Assembly: GCA_963204745.1 (NCBI GenBank)
Contig: CAUJHF010000067.1
Span: 1 to 64,000 of the forward strand
Source: Pseudomonadota bacterium
GTDB taxonomy: Bacteria > Pseudomonadota > Gammaproteobacteria > Steroidobacterales > GCA-2729495
DNA: 64,000 nt
Direction of reading: 5' to 3'
Part shown: in pieces, positions 27,276 through 40,482 of the stretch
How the letters are laid out: the number at the start of each line of letters is the position of its first letter
How positions within the stretch are numbered: the first letter of the stretch is position 1
Program-made: the position numbers and the translations under genes
The notes under the pieces: model-generated
Told to the model about the DNA's origin: nothing
The model's input: the letters and a program-made list of their open reading frames with translations, nothing else
Databases searched by the model: none

Positions 27276-28645
27276 CGGGATTTTTTGGCGGGGCGCTTCC
27301 AGTTCGGGATGGTGGCCTGCCGGGAACGTTCCAGCGTGAGCTGGCCGGCAGGAGCCGCCCTGGTAATGGTCGAGCCGGCGCCTATGGTGGCACCCGGACC
27401 GATCTCGACCGGTGCCACCAGTTCCACGCCTGAACCGATGAAGGCACCGTCGCCGATGATGGTGCGGTGCTTGTTGGCGCCATCGTAGTTGCAGGTGATG
27501 GTGCCGGCACCGACATTCACCTTGCTGCCGATGGTCGCATCGCCGATATAGCTGAGGTGGTTCACCTTGCTGCCGGCGCCGATCACGCTCTTCTTGATCT
27601 CGACGAAATTGCCGAGCTTCGCCCCATCGCCCAGCTGCACTTCGGGGCGTACCCGCGCGTAGGGACCGATATCACAACGCGTACCGATCACGCCCTGCTC
27701 GATGACGCAGTGCGAGTGGATCACCGTACCGGCACCGACGGTTGCATCGCGCACCAGCGTAAAGGGACCGACGCGTACACCGTCGCCCAGCACCACCGTG
27801 CCTTCAATGATCACATCGGCATCGATATACACGTCGCGGCCACATTTCAGCGTGCCGCGAATATCACAGCGCTCCGGATCGGCCAGGGTCACACCCGACA
27901 GCATCAGTTCCGTAGTGAGCCTGCGGCGGAGTATTGCCTCGGCTTCGGCCAGCTGCATCTTGTCGTTGATGCCCAGCACTTCATCCGGTGAGCCGGCCGT
28001 CACGGACACCACCGGCACCCCGTCTTTCACGGCGAGCCCGACGCAGTCAGTGAGGTAGAACTCCTTCTGTGCGTTGTTCGCGCGCAGGCGCCGCGTCCAG
28101 CCTGCCAGCCGTGCAGCCGGGCAGGCCAGCAGGCCGGTATTGATCTCGTCAATCTCGCGCTGGGCCGGAGTCGCATCCTTCTCCTCGACGATGGCGCAGA
28201 TCCGGCCACGCTCGCCGCGCACGATGCGACCGTAACCGGTGGGCACCGGCAGGCGGGCGGTGAGGATCGCGAGCTGGCCTTTTGATGCCTTGGCCACCAG
28301 CTTGCGCAGCGTTTCCGGCGGCACCAGCGGCACATCGCCATACAGCACCAGCACCACGTCGCCGGACCGGATACCGGGCATGGCCTGGCGTACCGCGTGT
28401 CCGGTACCGCGCTGTTCGGCCTGGTGGATCCACTTTACCGGCTGTCCGGCAAAAGCCTGCTTTACCAGTTCGCCGCCGTGGCCATGCACGACGCGCATTT
28501 CACGCGCACGCAAAGCCTGCGCCGAACCGAGCACATGCGCGAGCAAGGGCCGGCCAGCAAGCGGGTGCAATACCTTGGGCAGGTCGGAGCGCATGCGTTT
28601 GCCCTGACCGGCAGCGAGTACGATGACGGTGATGTTTTTTGCCAT
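27272..28645 (-). CDS. glmU: Bifunctional GlcN-1-P acetyltransferase / UDP-GlcNAc pyrophosphorylase
   Basis: The 457-aa enzyme has an N-terminal nucleotidyltransferase with VLAAGQGKRMRSDLPKVLHPLAG and a C-terminal left-handed beta helix of hexapeptide repeats (for example VGPFTLVRDATVGAGTVIHS), ending with acetyltransferase motifs such as YDGANKHRTIIGDGAFIGS. It acetylates glucosamine-1-phosphate and then forms UDP-GlcNAc. Size matches E. coli (456). It lies downstream of atpC in the same direction, the common gammaproteobacterial order atpC-glmU. Its TAG stop is part of a GTAGGAGC repeat end. Confidence 0.96.
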   Translation of the reverse strand: MAKNITVIVLAAGQGKRMRSDLPKVLHPLAGRPLLAHVLGSAQALRAREMRVVHGHGGELVKQAFAGQPVKWIHQAEQRGTGHAVRQAMPGIRSGDVVLVLYGDVPLVPPETLRKLVAKASKGQLAILTARLPVPTGYGRIVRGERGRICAIVEEKDATPAQREIDEINTGLLACPAARLAGWTRRLRANNAQKEFYLTDCVGLAVKDGVPVVSVTAGSPDEVLGINDKMQLAEAEAILRRRLTTELMLSGVTLADPERCDIRGTLKCGRDVYIDADVIIEGTVVLGDGVRVGPFTLVRDATVGAGTVIHSHCVIEQGVIGTRCDIGPYARVRPEVQLGDGAKLGNFVEIKKSVIGAGSKVNHLSYIGDATIGSKVNVGAGTITCNYDGANKHRTIIGDGAFIGSGVELVAPVEIGPGATIGAGSTITRAAPAGQLTLERSRQATIPNWKRPAKKSR

Positions 28646-28661
28646 AGGCGGAGGATTATAG

Positions 28662-28809
28662 GTAGGAGCAGGCTGCTTGTGGGAGCGGCCTGCCGAGGGA
28701 GCGCCTTCCTGTGGGAGCGCCTTCAGGCGCGATGTTCAGCCGCTCCTGCAAGAGATCGCGCCTGAAGGCGCTCCCACAGGCAGCCGCTCCCACAGGAAGG
28801 CGCTCCTAC
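28662..28809. repeat. REP-like palindromic cluster between atpC and glmU
   Basis: About 150 bp is nearly all repeat. A perfect 25-bp inverted pair (28709-28733 and 28755-28779, core GAGCGCCTTCAGGCGCGAT) sits inside further GTGGGAGC and GTAGGAGC units. At its right end the unit GTAGGAGCGCC contains the TAG stop codon of atpC. Confidence 0.9.
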
Positions 28810-29225
28810 TTGCGCTTGCCTTTGAGTCGCTGGGCCGCACGGTAGCGTGCAGCCGCCTCGACGAGCTGCTCCTGCGCGTGGGCCAGATCTTCCTGGGCGG
28901 TCGCACCTTTCAGCGCTTCCTCGGCAGCGCGGCGCGCATCGTCTGCAGCCTGCTCATCCAGCTGATCGGCACGCAGCGCGGTATCGGCAAGAATCGAAAC
29001 CAGCGTCGGCTGCACCTCGAGCAGGCCGCCGGTGACATAGAAGAAGCGCTCTTCCTCGCCCTCCAGCTGCACACGCACTTCACCAGGTCGCAGGTTCATC
29101 ATCATCGGCGCATGACGCGGGGCGATACCCACCTCGCCATACTTGCCTGGTGCGATGACCAGGTTGCCCTCGCCCGACCAGATCTGGCCTTCGGCGCTGA
29201 CGATGTCAACTTTGATTGTGCTCAT
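28806..29225 (-). CDS. atpC: ATP synthase F1 epsilon subunit
   Basis: The 139-aa protein has the N-terminal beta-sandwich (MSTIKVDIVSAEGQIWSGEG, APKYGEVGI-like, APRHAPMM, RPGEVRV) and the two C-terminal helices rich in Ala, Glu and Arg. Epsilon is part of the rotor's central stalk and restrains ATP hydrolysis. It is the last gene of the atp operon. The TAG stop is contributed by the REP-like repeat that follows. Confidence 0.95.
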   Translation of the reverse strand: MSTIKVDIVSAEGQIWSGEGNLVIAPGKYGEVGIAPRHAPMMMNLRPGEVRVQLEGEEERFFYVTGGLLEVQPTLVSILADTALRADQLDEQAADDARRAAEEALKGATAQEDLAHAQEQLVEAAARYRAAQRLKGKRK

Positions 29226-29242
29226 GATCTAACCGCTGTCCG

Positions 29243-30773
<1,531 letters not shown>

Positions 30774-30782
30774 GGCTCGTCT

Positions 30783-31643
30783 TCAAACAGCGGCGGCGCC
30801 GCCGACGATTTCTGCAATCTCCTGCGTGATGCCCGCCTGCCGTACCTTGTTGTATTTCAACTGCAGCTGCTCGATGAGCTTGCCCGCGTTGTCGGTCGCC
30901 GCTTTCATCGCCACCATCTTCGAAGCCATCTCGCAGGCCACGTTCTCGACCACCGCGCGATAGATCTGCGTCTCGACGTAGCGCGTCAGCACACCATCGA
31001 GCAATTCCGCCGCATCCGGCTCGTATATATAGTCCCAGTGGGCCGGCAGATCCTGCTTGTCGTCAGCCTCGACCGGGAGCAGTGTTTTCACTTCCGGCTT
31101 CTGGCTCATCGTATTGATGAACTGGTTATGGGCCAGATAGAGACGGTCGATGCGCCCTTCCTTGTACAGGTCGAGCATCACCGTCATGGCGCCGATCAAT
31201 GTCGACATATGCGGGTTTTCACCGAGGTGCGTGGTGGCCGCCACCACATTGATCTTCAGGCGGCGGAAAAACTGCACGCCCTTCGCACCGATCAGACACA
31301 GGTCGACCTCGACACCCTGCTCCTGCCACTGTCGCAGCTCCGGAATGAGGCGGCGGAATTCGTTGACGTTGAGACCGCCGCAGAGACCCCGGTCGGTACT
31401 CACCACGATATAGCCCACCCGCTTCACCGGCCGCGACCCGAGGAACGGGTGTCGGTATTCCGGATTGGCGTTGAACAGATGGCCGATGACCTGGCGGATC
31501 TTGTCGGCATAGGGCCGGGCGGCATCCATGCGCTGCTGGGTGCGGCGCAGCTTGGAGGCCGCCACCTTTTCCATCGCCTTGGTGATCTTCTGCGTGCTCT
31601 TCACGCTCTTGATCTTGGTGCGGATTTCCTTGGCGCCGGCCAT
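30783..31643 (-). CDS. atpG: ATP synthase F1 gamma subunit
   Basis: The 286-aa rotor shaft subunit has its typical N-terminus ([21 protein letters not shown]), the DRGLCGGLN motif and the C-terminal helix [21 protein letters not shown]. It couples c-ring rotation to the catalytic sites. It sits between atpA and atpD in the standard order, with normal family length. Confidence 0.97.
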   Translation of the reverse strand: MAGAKEIRTKIKSVKSTQKITKAMEKVAASKLRRTQQRMDAARPYADKIRQVIGHLFNANPEYRHPFLGSRPVKRVGYIVVSTDRGLCGGLNVNEFRRLIPELRQWQEQGVEVDLCLIGAKGVQFFRRLKINVVAATTHLGENPHMSTLIGAMTVMLDLYKEGRIDRLYLAHNQFINTMSQKPEVKTLLPVEADDKQDLPAHWDYIYEPDAAELLDGVLTRYVETQIYRAVVENVACEMASKMVAMKAATDNAGKLIEQLQLKYNKVRQAGITQEIAEIVGGAAAV

Positions 31644-31675
31644 CAGCTATTCCTGTCCAGGGTCAACATGCAGAC

Positions 31676-33217
<1,542 letters not shown>

Positions 33218-33257
33218 GGTCGAATCCCCTAATCCCTTCAGTCCTTGAGGCCGCGCC

Positions 33258-33824
33258 TCAGGCGCTCAGGGCGGTTGACAGTTTGTCCAGTCCTGTACGT
33301 ACGCTGCCGTCGATGACGCGATCTCCGATCTGGAGACGTGCACCGCCGATCAGTGCCGGATCGAGCTTTACGCTGATCCGGATTTCCCGGCCGAGGCGCT
33401 GCCTGAGCGACGCCGCGATCCGGGACTGTTGTCCCTCATCCACTGCGGATGCCGAAGTGAGCACCACGTCGAGAGTATTTTCTGCGTCAGCCCGGAGCAC
33501 CTCGTAGCGCCCGGCGATATCCGGCAGGGCAGCGAGGCGGCGATTCTCGCCGAGCAGGCGCAGGAAGTTGGTGGCTGTGTCGCGGGCGCCGTCGCCTGCG
33601 AAGGCCTCGGTACCGAGCTGTTCACGGCAGATGTCCGCCATTGCCACAGCGATCCTGTCCACGTCGCTGCCAGGGGCCCGCAGGGTCTTGCCAAGCTCCG
33701 GATCCATGACCAGGGTTGCTGCCAGCTGCAGAAAAGCCGACCAGGAACGGAAATCGCCGGTCGTCCTGGCAATCTCGAAAACTGCCTGGGCGTAGGGGCG
33801 GGCAGCAAGGGCATGATCGGCCAT
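33258..33824 (-). CDS. atpH: ATP synthase delta subunit
   Basis: The 188-aa protein begins with [12 protein letters not shown], the delta-family hallmark, and ends with [24 protein letters not shown], equally diagnostic. Delta links the peripheral stalk b subunits to the top of F1. It lies 12 bp after atpF and 40 bp before atpA. Confidence 0.96.
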   Translation of the reverse strand: MADHALAARPYAQAVFEIARTTGDFRSWSAFLQLAATLVMDPELGKTLRAPGSDVDRIAVAMADICREQLGTEAFAGDGARDTATNFLRLLGENRRLAALPDIAGRYEVLRADAENTLDVVLTSASAVDEGQQSRIAASLRQRLGREIRISVKLDPALIGGARLQIGDRVIDGSVRTGLDKLSTALSA

Positions 33825-33836
33825 TCGCGCAGGTTC

Positions 33837-34307
33837 CTAAATCTGTGCCACGAGTTTGTCGAGCAGATCCTGATGGGCACGGGCATCGATTTCCCGGGCC
33901 AGGATCTTCTCGGCACCAGCGACTGCAATCACCGCAACCTGTGCACGCAGCTCGTCACGGGCCCGGTTGATCTGCTGATCGATATCGGCCTTGCCCGCCT
34001 GGATGATGCGCTCACGCTCCTTGTCGGCGTCGGTACGCGCCTCATCGACGATGTCGTTGGCGCGCGTCTGCGCCTGGTCGATGATGGTGCGTGCCTGTCC
34101 GCGTGCTTCTTCAACCAGCGTGGCAATACGCGTCTGCGCTTCTTCGAAGGAGCGGGCGCCCTTGTCGGCGGCTGCCAGTCCGTCAGCGATCTGCTGCTGC
34201 CGCTCTTCGATGATCTGCATGAGCGGAGGCCAGACATACTTCATGCAGAACCAGACGAAGACCGCCATCGCGATCGCCTGACCCAGCAACGTGAGATTGA
34301 TATTCAC
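33837..34307 (-). CDS. atpF: ATP synthase Fo b subunit
   Basis: At 156 aa it equals E. coli AtpF in length. One N-terminal membrane helix (LLGQAIAMAVFVWFCMKYVW) is followed by a long charged helix with the right-handed coiled-coil pattern of the peripheral stalk (ERQQQIADGLAAADKG and onward). A dimer of b holds F1 to the a subunit. Confidence 0.97.
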   Translation of the reverse strand: MNINLTLLGQAIAMAVFVWFCMKYVWPPLMQIIEERQQQIADGLAAADKGARSFEEAQTRIATLVEEARGQARTIIDQAQTRANDIVDEARTDADKERERIIQAGKADIDQQINRARDELRAQVAVIAVAGAEKILAREIDARAHQDLLDKLVAQI

Positions 34308-34349
34308 CGCATGACTCCTGCTATCAAGCCGGGGCTGTAACGCCCTGCC

Positions 34350-34622
<273 letters not shown>

Positions 34623-34695
34623 TTACTCCTGGCTCGTTATCAAAGTGTTGTGGACAAGGTTTTCTGGTTTGGTGCTGGCAACAGTTCCGGTCAGT

Positions 34696-35556
<861 letters not shown>

Positions 35557-36015
35557 CTAGTCGTCGTTAGGGCTGTCGCGGCCAGTTGCCGGGCCGGGAA
35601 GCTTAGCCGCACCGAATTCATTCCGCATCCAGGGATAACCCGTACCGAGCGCCACCAGATACACGACAAAGGTCGCCGCATAGGCGACGATCATTGGCGC
35701 GAACTGCGGGCGCATGACCCGGATCACCACGATAAAGAGCGCCACCGTCAGGGCGATCTTTATCGCTTCACCTGTATAGACCGAACGCATAAAGCGCTCG
35801 GGTTGCAGGGCCGCCTGGCCACTGAACATCCGCAGCGCCTGATAGAGGCCTGCGACGATGCTGATGCCACCGCCCATCAATGCCGATTGTGCTGCCGGAA
35901 CCCCGCCAACTGCAGCGGCGACCGCAGCTACCCCGAAGGTAAGGGCGGCCTGCCAGGCAGCGAGGCGATACGCGGCCCGGCGCAGTACTTTCCGGTTCTG
36001 CGTCGCGCCAGTCAT
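35557..36015 (-). CDS. atpI: ATP synthase accessory subunit I
   Basis: A 152-aa protein with four hydrophobic helices (AWQAALTFGVAAVAAAVGG, ALMGGGISIVAGLYQAL, GEAIKIALTVALFIVVIRVM, APMIVAYAATFVVYLVALG), fitting AtpI, which assists c-ring assembly and Mg2+ supply. It is the first gene of the atp operon, 24 bp ahead of atpB. ATG 36015 (MTGATQNRK) is preferred; a start 22 codons upstream would add a polar stretch not usual in the family. The operon promoter should lie in 36016-36243. Confidence 0.88.
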   Translation of the reverse strand: MTGATQNRKVLRRAAYRLAAWQAALTFGVAAVAAAVGGVPAAQSALMGGGISIVAGLYQALRMFSGQAALQPERFMRSVYTGEAIKIALTVALFIVVIRVMRPQFAPMIVAYAATFVVYLVALGTGYPWMRNEFGAAKLPGPATGRDSPNDD

Positions 36016-36243
36016 GTGGCAACTGTAATCAGCGCAACGCGCTGCGAAGGCGCGGAAGTCTAGAGATGATGCAGCGTGCAATCAAGTGTGATTCACCGGG
36101 CATAGGCAGAATCCCCAAGTCGGTCAGCAGACCCATGCCCGCCCAGGAAATATATGGTCAGTGTCGACATGGTGTTAATAAACTGTCGCTTTGTGTGATC
36201 AGGCTGAAAACCTTGCCCCTGGCCGCTTTCAGCTTGATCTCTG

Positions 36244-37161
36244 CTAGTTGATATGGGCGAGGATGCCATCGAGTTCGTCGAGGCTGCTATAGGCAACCAC
36301 AACCTTGCCCTTGCCGCCGCGACCATGCTGAATCGAAACCCGCGCACCGAGTTTTTCAGCCAGATCGTTTTCCAGCCGCCGCACATCCGGATCCTTGGAC
36401 TGCAACGGCGCCTTGCCGCCCTTGTTCGCCTGCCCTTCCTGCATGCGTTTGACCAGCCGCTCGGTTTCGCGGACGGACAAGCCCTTGGTGGCGACCAGGC
36501 GCGAAACCTCGGCCTGCATCCGGCTGTCGCTCAGTCCCAGCAAGGCGCGGGCATGGCCCATTTCGATGGCTCGTTTCTCGAGCAGCTCACGGGCCACTTC
36601 ACCGAGTTGCATGAGCCGCAGCAGGTTGGACACCGCAACCCGGGACCGGCCAATGGCATCCGCAGCCGCCTCGTGGGTCAGGCCGAACTCGTCGATCAGC
36701 CGGCGTACCGCCATCGCCTCTTCCAGCGGGCTCAGGTCCTCGCGCTGGATGTTCTCGATCAGCGACATCACGATCGCATCGGAATCGGGGACATCGCGGA
36801 CCACGACCGGCACGGACTGCAAGCCCGCCATCTGGGCGGCCCGCCAGCGGCGCTCGCCGGCGATGATTTCGTAGCGCGGGGTGTTGCCGGGGCCCTTGTC
36901 CGCAAGCAGGCGCACGACGATCGGCTGGATCACGCCTTGGGTGCGGATCGAGCTGGCCAGATCCTCGAGCGACTCATGGTGCATGTCGTGGCGCGGCTGA
37001 TAGACACCGCGCACCAGCAGATCGACGGGCAGCGAGCGCAGCCCCTCGGCGGCGGCCTTTCTGGCGGTTTCGGCACCGGGAGGCGCCGTCTGGGCAGCAT
37101 CACCGGAGCTGCCGAGCAGGGCTTCCAGGCCACGCCCGAGGCCAGTTCGCTTTACTACCAT
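36244..37161 (-). CDS. parB: Chromosome partitioning protein ParB
   Basis: The 305-aa protein starts with VVKRTGLGRGLEALLG, has the CTP-binding box with GERRWRAA, the RNA/partner motif LIENIQREDLSPLEEA, a helix-turn-helix (LTHEAAADAIGRSRVAVSNLLRL) and a C-terminal dimerisation domain ending GILAHIN. ParB loads at parS and slides as a CTP-dependent clamp. Two perfect parS palindromes lie 22 kb away in recF (59040 and 59649). It follows parA by 45 bp. Confidence 0.96.
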   Translation of the reverse strand: MVVKRTGLGRGLEALLGSSGDAAQTAPPGAETARKAAAEGLRSLPVDLLVRGVYQPRHDMHHESLEDLASSIRTQGVIQPIVVRLLADKGPGNTPRYEIIAGERRWRAAQMAGLQSVPVVVRDVPDSDAIVMSLIENIQREDLSPLEEAMAVRRLIDEFGLTHEAAADAIGRSRVAVSNLLRLMQLGEVARELLEKRAIEMGHARALLGLSDSRMQAEVSRLVATKGLSVRETERLVKRMQEGQANKGGKAPLQSKDPDVRRLENDLAEKLGARVSIQHGRGGKGKVVVAYSSLDELDGILAHIN

Positions 37162-37206
37162 GGTGTTTTCGCCTGTCTTTCCGGGATCGCCCGAACCGGC
37201 GGCATT

Positions 37207-38001
37207 CTAGCCCGATTGGCTGTCAGCAGCGCCGGCAGCCGTTTCGTCGGCCAGCACCTCCGCCGCCAGCTCCATGTAGGCCTGCGCGCCCCGCGAACTG
37301 CGATCGTGCAGCAGCGCCGGCAGCCCGAAACTCGGCGCCTCGGCGAGCCGCACATTGCGCGGGATCAGCGTCTTGTAGACCTTGTCCCGGAACAGCTTCT
37401 CCAGTTCGGCCGACACATCGGTCGCCAACCGGTTGCGCGGGTCATACATGGTGCGCAGCAGGCCTTCGATATTGAGCTCGGGATTCACCGTGTTGCGCAC
37501 CTGCTTCACCGTTTCCAGCAGCGCGGACAGCCCTTCGAGCGCATAGAACTCGCACTGGATCGGGATCAGCACCCCGTCGGCGGCGGTCAGCGCGTTGAGG
37601 GTCAGCATGTTGATGGTCGGCGGGCAATCGATGAGCACGTAGTCGTACAGTCCGCGTACCGGCTCGAGTGCCTTGCGCAGGCGCATTTCACGGCCGATTT
37701 CCTGGAGCAGGCGCACTTCGGCAGCGGTCAGGTCCGCATTGGCTGGCAGCACAGCGAAGCCGGCATTCGTCACCGACACGATGGCGTCCAGGGCCTGGGC
37801 CTCGCCGAGCAACACCTCACAGGTCGAGGCTTCCAGCGCCTGCTTGTCGATACCGCAGCCCGTGGTCGCATTGCCCTGCGGATCGAGATCGACCAGCAGC
37901 ACCCGTCGCTCGAGCCCCGCCAGCGAGGCGGCAAGATTGACTGTCGTAGTGGTCTTGCCCACGCCGCCTTTCTGGTTGGTGACGGCGATGACGCGGCTCA
38001 T
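37207..38001 (-). CDS. parA: Chromosome partitioning ATPase ParA/Soj
   Basis: The 264-aa protein carries the deviant Walker A motif NQKGGVGKTTTTVNLA with the signature lysine, then DLDPQGNATTG and DCPPTINMLTLNAL (Walker B). Length matches chromosomal Soj proteins that lack an N-terminal DNA-binding domain. It binds the nucleoid as an ATP dimer and is released by ParB. Its start overlaps the rsmG stop by 4 bp. Confidence 0.96.
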   Translation of the reverse strand: MSRVIAVTNQKGGVGKTTTTVNLAASLAGLERRVLLVDLDPQGNATTGCGIDKQALEASTCEVLLGEAQALDAIVSVTNAGFAVLPANADLTAAEVRLLQEIGREMRLRKALEPVRGLYDYVLIDCPPTINMLTLNALTAADGVLIPIQCEFYALEGLSALLETVKQVRNTVNPELNIEGLLRTMYDPRNRLATDVSAELEKLFRDKVYKTLIPRNVRLAEAPSFGLPALLHDRSSRGAQAYMELAAEVLADETAAGAADSQSG

Positions 38002-38669
38002 GAGTCGGCCCCGGTGCCGTCAGCCCGGCGGCTCACCACGATCATGTGGCGCTGCGCATCAAGGCCCGGGACCTGCACGGCAGTGACGGCTTCGATTTCC
38101 CAGCCATCGGGCAGCGCTTCAAGCTCATCGGTGGGCAGACGACCCTTCATGGCCAGCAGTCTGCCATCTCGCGCAACCAGCCGCCCCGCCCCGCGTATGA
38201 AGTCCGGCAGGGCGGCAAAGGCGCGGGAAGTCACCGTATCGAACAGCTGCATCGGCGCGTAGTCCTCGATTCTTGTCTGTACTGCGCTGGCATTGCTGAT
38301 CCTGAGTTCGCCGATCGCCTGCCGCACGAAACGTACCTTTTTCAGCCCCGAATCCAGCAACGTGAAGCTCCGCTCAGGGTCGGCCAGTGCCAGCGGAATT
38401 CCCGGCAAGCCTGCGCCACATCCGACATCGAGTACGCGCCCGCCCTTGAGGAATGGCCGCGCCGACAGGGAGTCCAGCACATGCCGTATCACCATCTCCC
38501 CCGGATCACGGACACTGGTCAGATTGAAGGCCTGGTTCCACTTGTCGAGCAGGCGCAAATAACCGGCCAGCGCGCCCACCAGCCTTTCATCGGCGCCCAG
38601 GCCAAGTTCAGGGAGGTACTGGCGGAGCAGTTCTTCCGGCGATCCGGCAAGCGGGGGCAGTATAGCCAA
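37998..38669 (-). CDS. rsmG: 16S rRNA (guanine527-N7)-methyltransferase
   Basis: The 223-aa SAM-dependent methyltransferase has motif I VLDVGCGAGLPGIPLA, the preceding KWNQAFNLTSVRDPGEMVIRH region and the TSRAFAALPDFI motif of RsmG (GidB). It methylates G527 in 16S rRNA. In many gammaproteobacteria rsmG follows mnmG directly; here they are 7.8 kb apart because of the genes at 38.7-46.5 kb. Confidence 0.95.
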   Translation of the reverse strand: MAILPPLAGSPEELLRQYLPELGLGADERLVGALAGYLRLLDKWNQAFNLTSVRDPGEMVIRHVLDSLSARPFLKGGRVLDVGCGAGLPGIPLALADPERSFTLLDSGLKKVRFVRQAIGELRISNASAVQTRIEDYAPMQLFDTVTSRAFAALPDFIRGAGRLVARDGRLLAMKGRLPTDELEALPDGWEIEAVTAVQVPGLDAQRHMIVVSRRADGTGADS

Positions 38670-38689
38670 TGCCTTGCGTGATCCGCTGT

Positions 38690-39679
38690 TCAGCCCAGCC
38701 GGACCAGGCAGCGCCCGACCACAGTGGCGTCGATCCAGGCCGGCAGTTCGGCAATCAGCTGATCGAGGCCGATTTCCCGGCTCGCAATCCGGCCCAGCGC
38801 AGCGGTTCTGAACTCGCCGGCCAGCCGCCGCCAGATTTCAAGGCGCACCTTGCGCGGCACTTCGACCGCATTGATGCCAAGCAGGCTCACACCGCGCAGG
38901 ATGAAGGGCAAGACGGTGGTATTGAGTTCCGTGCCCTGTGTCAGCCCGACGCTGGCGATGCTGCCCCAGTTGACGGTGGTGCGGGTCAGCCAGGCCAGCG
39001 TGGGTCCGCCGAGATTGTCGATGGCACCGCCCCACATCGCTTTCTTGAGCGGCTGTGTGCCGGCATCCACTTCATCCAGCGGCATGATGGTGCTGGCACC
39101 CAGTCCCTTCAGGTACTCGCCGGCTGTTGTCTTGCGGGTGAGTGCCGTGACCTGATAGCCGCGTTCTGCCAGCATCGCGACGGCAAAACTGCCCACGCCG
39201 CCGGTGGCACCGGTAACGATGACCGGACCGAGATCAGGGGTGAGGCCATTCTGCTCGAGGCGATGAATGGCGAGCGCAGCGGTGAAGCCGGCGGTACCGA
39301 AACCCATCGCGCTGCGCGCATCGAGCCCTGCGGGCAGCGGAATGACCCATTCGCCGGGCACCCGCGCATATTCACTGAAACCACCGTCGTGGGTTTCGCT
39401 CAAGCCCCCGCCGGTCACAACCACGCTGTCGCCGGGCTTGCAGCGCGGATCTGTCGAGCTGACCACCGTGCCGGCGAGATCGACGCCACCAACCAGCGGA
39501 AAGCGCCGCAGGATACGCCCCGTGCCGGTCGCGGCGAGCGCGTCCTTGTAGTTAACGCTTGAGTATTCACCGCGTATGACAACGTCGCCGGGACCCAGCT
39601 GGTCGAGGCGGAGCTGCTCCAGGCGCGGCACGATCCGGCCCTCTTCCTGGTATATGCGCAGTGCCTTGAAAGAATCCAT
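38690..39679 (-). CDS. acuI: AcuI/YhdH-type NADPH-dependent acryloyl-CoA reductase (MDR family)
   Basis: This 329-aa medium-chain reductase has NYKDALAATGTGRILRRFPLVGGVDLAGTV near the start, then the NADP loop VTGATGGVGSFAVAMLA and a LGINAVEVP segment, as in YhdH/AcuI. These enzymes reduce acrylyl-CoA to propionyl-CoA and remove toxic enals. No zinc site is visible, as expected. It follows the cytochrome gene by 35 bp on the same strand and lies just upstream of rsmG, so read-through is possible. The substrate assignment rests on family resemblance only. Confidence 0.83.
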   Translation of the reverse strand: MDSFKALRIYQEEGRIVPRLEQLRLDQLGPGDVVIRGEYSSVNYKDALAATGTGRILRRFPLVGGVDLAGTVVSSTDPRCKPGDSVVVTGGGLSETHDGGFSEYARVPGEWVIPLPAGLDARSAMGFGTAGFTAALAIHRLEQNGLTPDLGPVIVTGATGGVGSFAVAMLAERGYQVTALTRKTTAGEYLKGLGASTIMPLDEVDAGTQPLKKAMWGGAIDNLGGPTLAWLTRTTVNWGSIASVGLTQGTELNTTVLPFILRGVSLLGINAVEVPRKVRLEIWRRLAGEFRTAALGRIASREIGLDQLIAELPAWIDATVVGRCLVRLG

Positions 39680-39714
39680 GCTGGCTCCTCGCCAGTGGAA
39701 GCGGGTACGCCGGG

Positions 39715-40329
39715 CTAGTTCTTCTTGTAAGCGGCGGTCTGCAGCCCCGGTTGTGCGGCAAAGTAGCTGGCCAGCGTGCGTATATCCTGATCTGAAAGTG
39801 CGGCGACCTGGGCGCCCATGATCGGATCCTTGCGCTCACCGTTCTTGTACTGGTGCAGCGCATGCTCGATGTAGTCGGCTTTCTGGCCGGCGAGTACCGG
39901 CCAGTTTGGCATCTGGCTACGGCCGCCCTCACCATGACAGGCGACACAGGCAACGGCCTTCTCCTTGCCCGGTCCGTCCACGGCTGGACCGGTTTTCAGC
40001 GGTGCGCTGCCGGCCAGGAAGGCGGTCAGGTCGCGCATATCCTGGTCGCTCAGGGTCGTTGCCTGGGCATACATGGTCGGGTGTTTGCGCGTTTGCGCCT
40101 TGTAACCCTGCAGCGCGATGTAGAGGTATTCAGGATGCTGCCCGGCGAGTTCCGGCACCGAGTAAGAGGGATAGGCATTGCGATAACCGGCGATGCCGTG
40201 ACAGCCCATGCAGGTATCGGACAGCTTCGATCCGCGCGCGGCATCGCCCGTATCCTGCGCTGTCGCCGGCATCGCCCCCGTGAGCAGGGCCGAAGCAGTC
40301 AGAAGAAGTGCGGGCAGAATCGTACGCAT
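39715..40329 (-). CDS. Dihaem cytochrome c4-like protein
   Basis: The 204-aa exported protein has a signal peptide (cleavage near ATA-QD, residue 24) and two CxxCH haem sites: C40-MG-CH and C128-VA-CH. Two homologous cytochrome c domains, each with a late methionine candidate (HPTMYA, DPIMGA) for the axial ligand, make it cytochrome c4. This periplasmic carrier passes electrons to a terminal oxidase. The promoter probably lies in the 153-bp divergent gap shared with the SIMPL gene. Confidence 0.88.
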   Translation of the reverse strand: MRTILPALLLTASALLTGAMPATAQDTGDAARGSKLSDTCMGCHGIAGYRNAYPSYSVPELAGQHPEYLYIALQGYKAQTRKHPTMYAQATTLSDQDMRDLTAFLAGSAPLKTGPAVDGPGKEKAVACVACHGEGGRSQMPNWPVLAGQKADYIEHALHQYKNGERKDPIMGAQVAALSDQDIRTLASYFAAQPGLQTAAYKKN

Positions 40330-40482
40330 ATGCTGTGCCTTGGTTATTTGCCAGCGCCTGCACCCATGAAGGGCCCGCGCCAGGGGTTGAAGCCGGTATG
40401 ACCGGCGGCTATGTTAGTGACACCCAGCCGCTAATTCCAGACTGCGTCCAGACTCAACACTTCATTGACGGGAAACCTGCAT

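Noticed and set aside
28662-28809. Possible CRISPR-like array between glmU and atpC
   Set aside because: The units are inverted and irregular with no uniform spacers and no cas genes; they match REP-like palindromes elsewhere in the window.
36016-36243. Small gene or RNA between parB and atpI
   Set aside because: No frame with a start, ribosome-binding site and plausible protein was visible; the stretch most likely holds the atp promoter, but no convincing -35/-10 pair could be picked.
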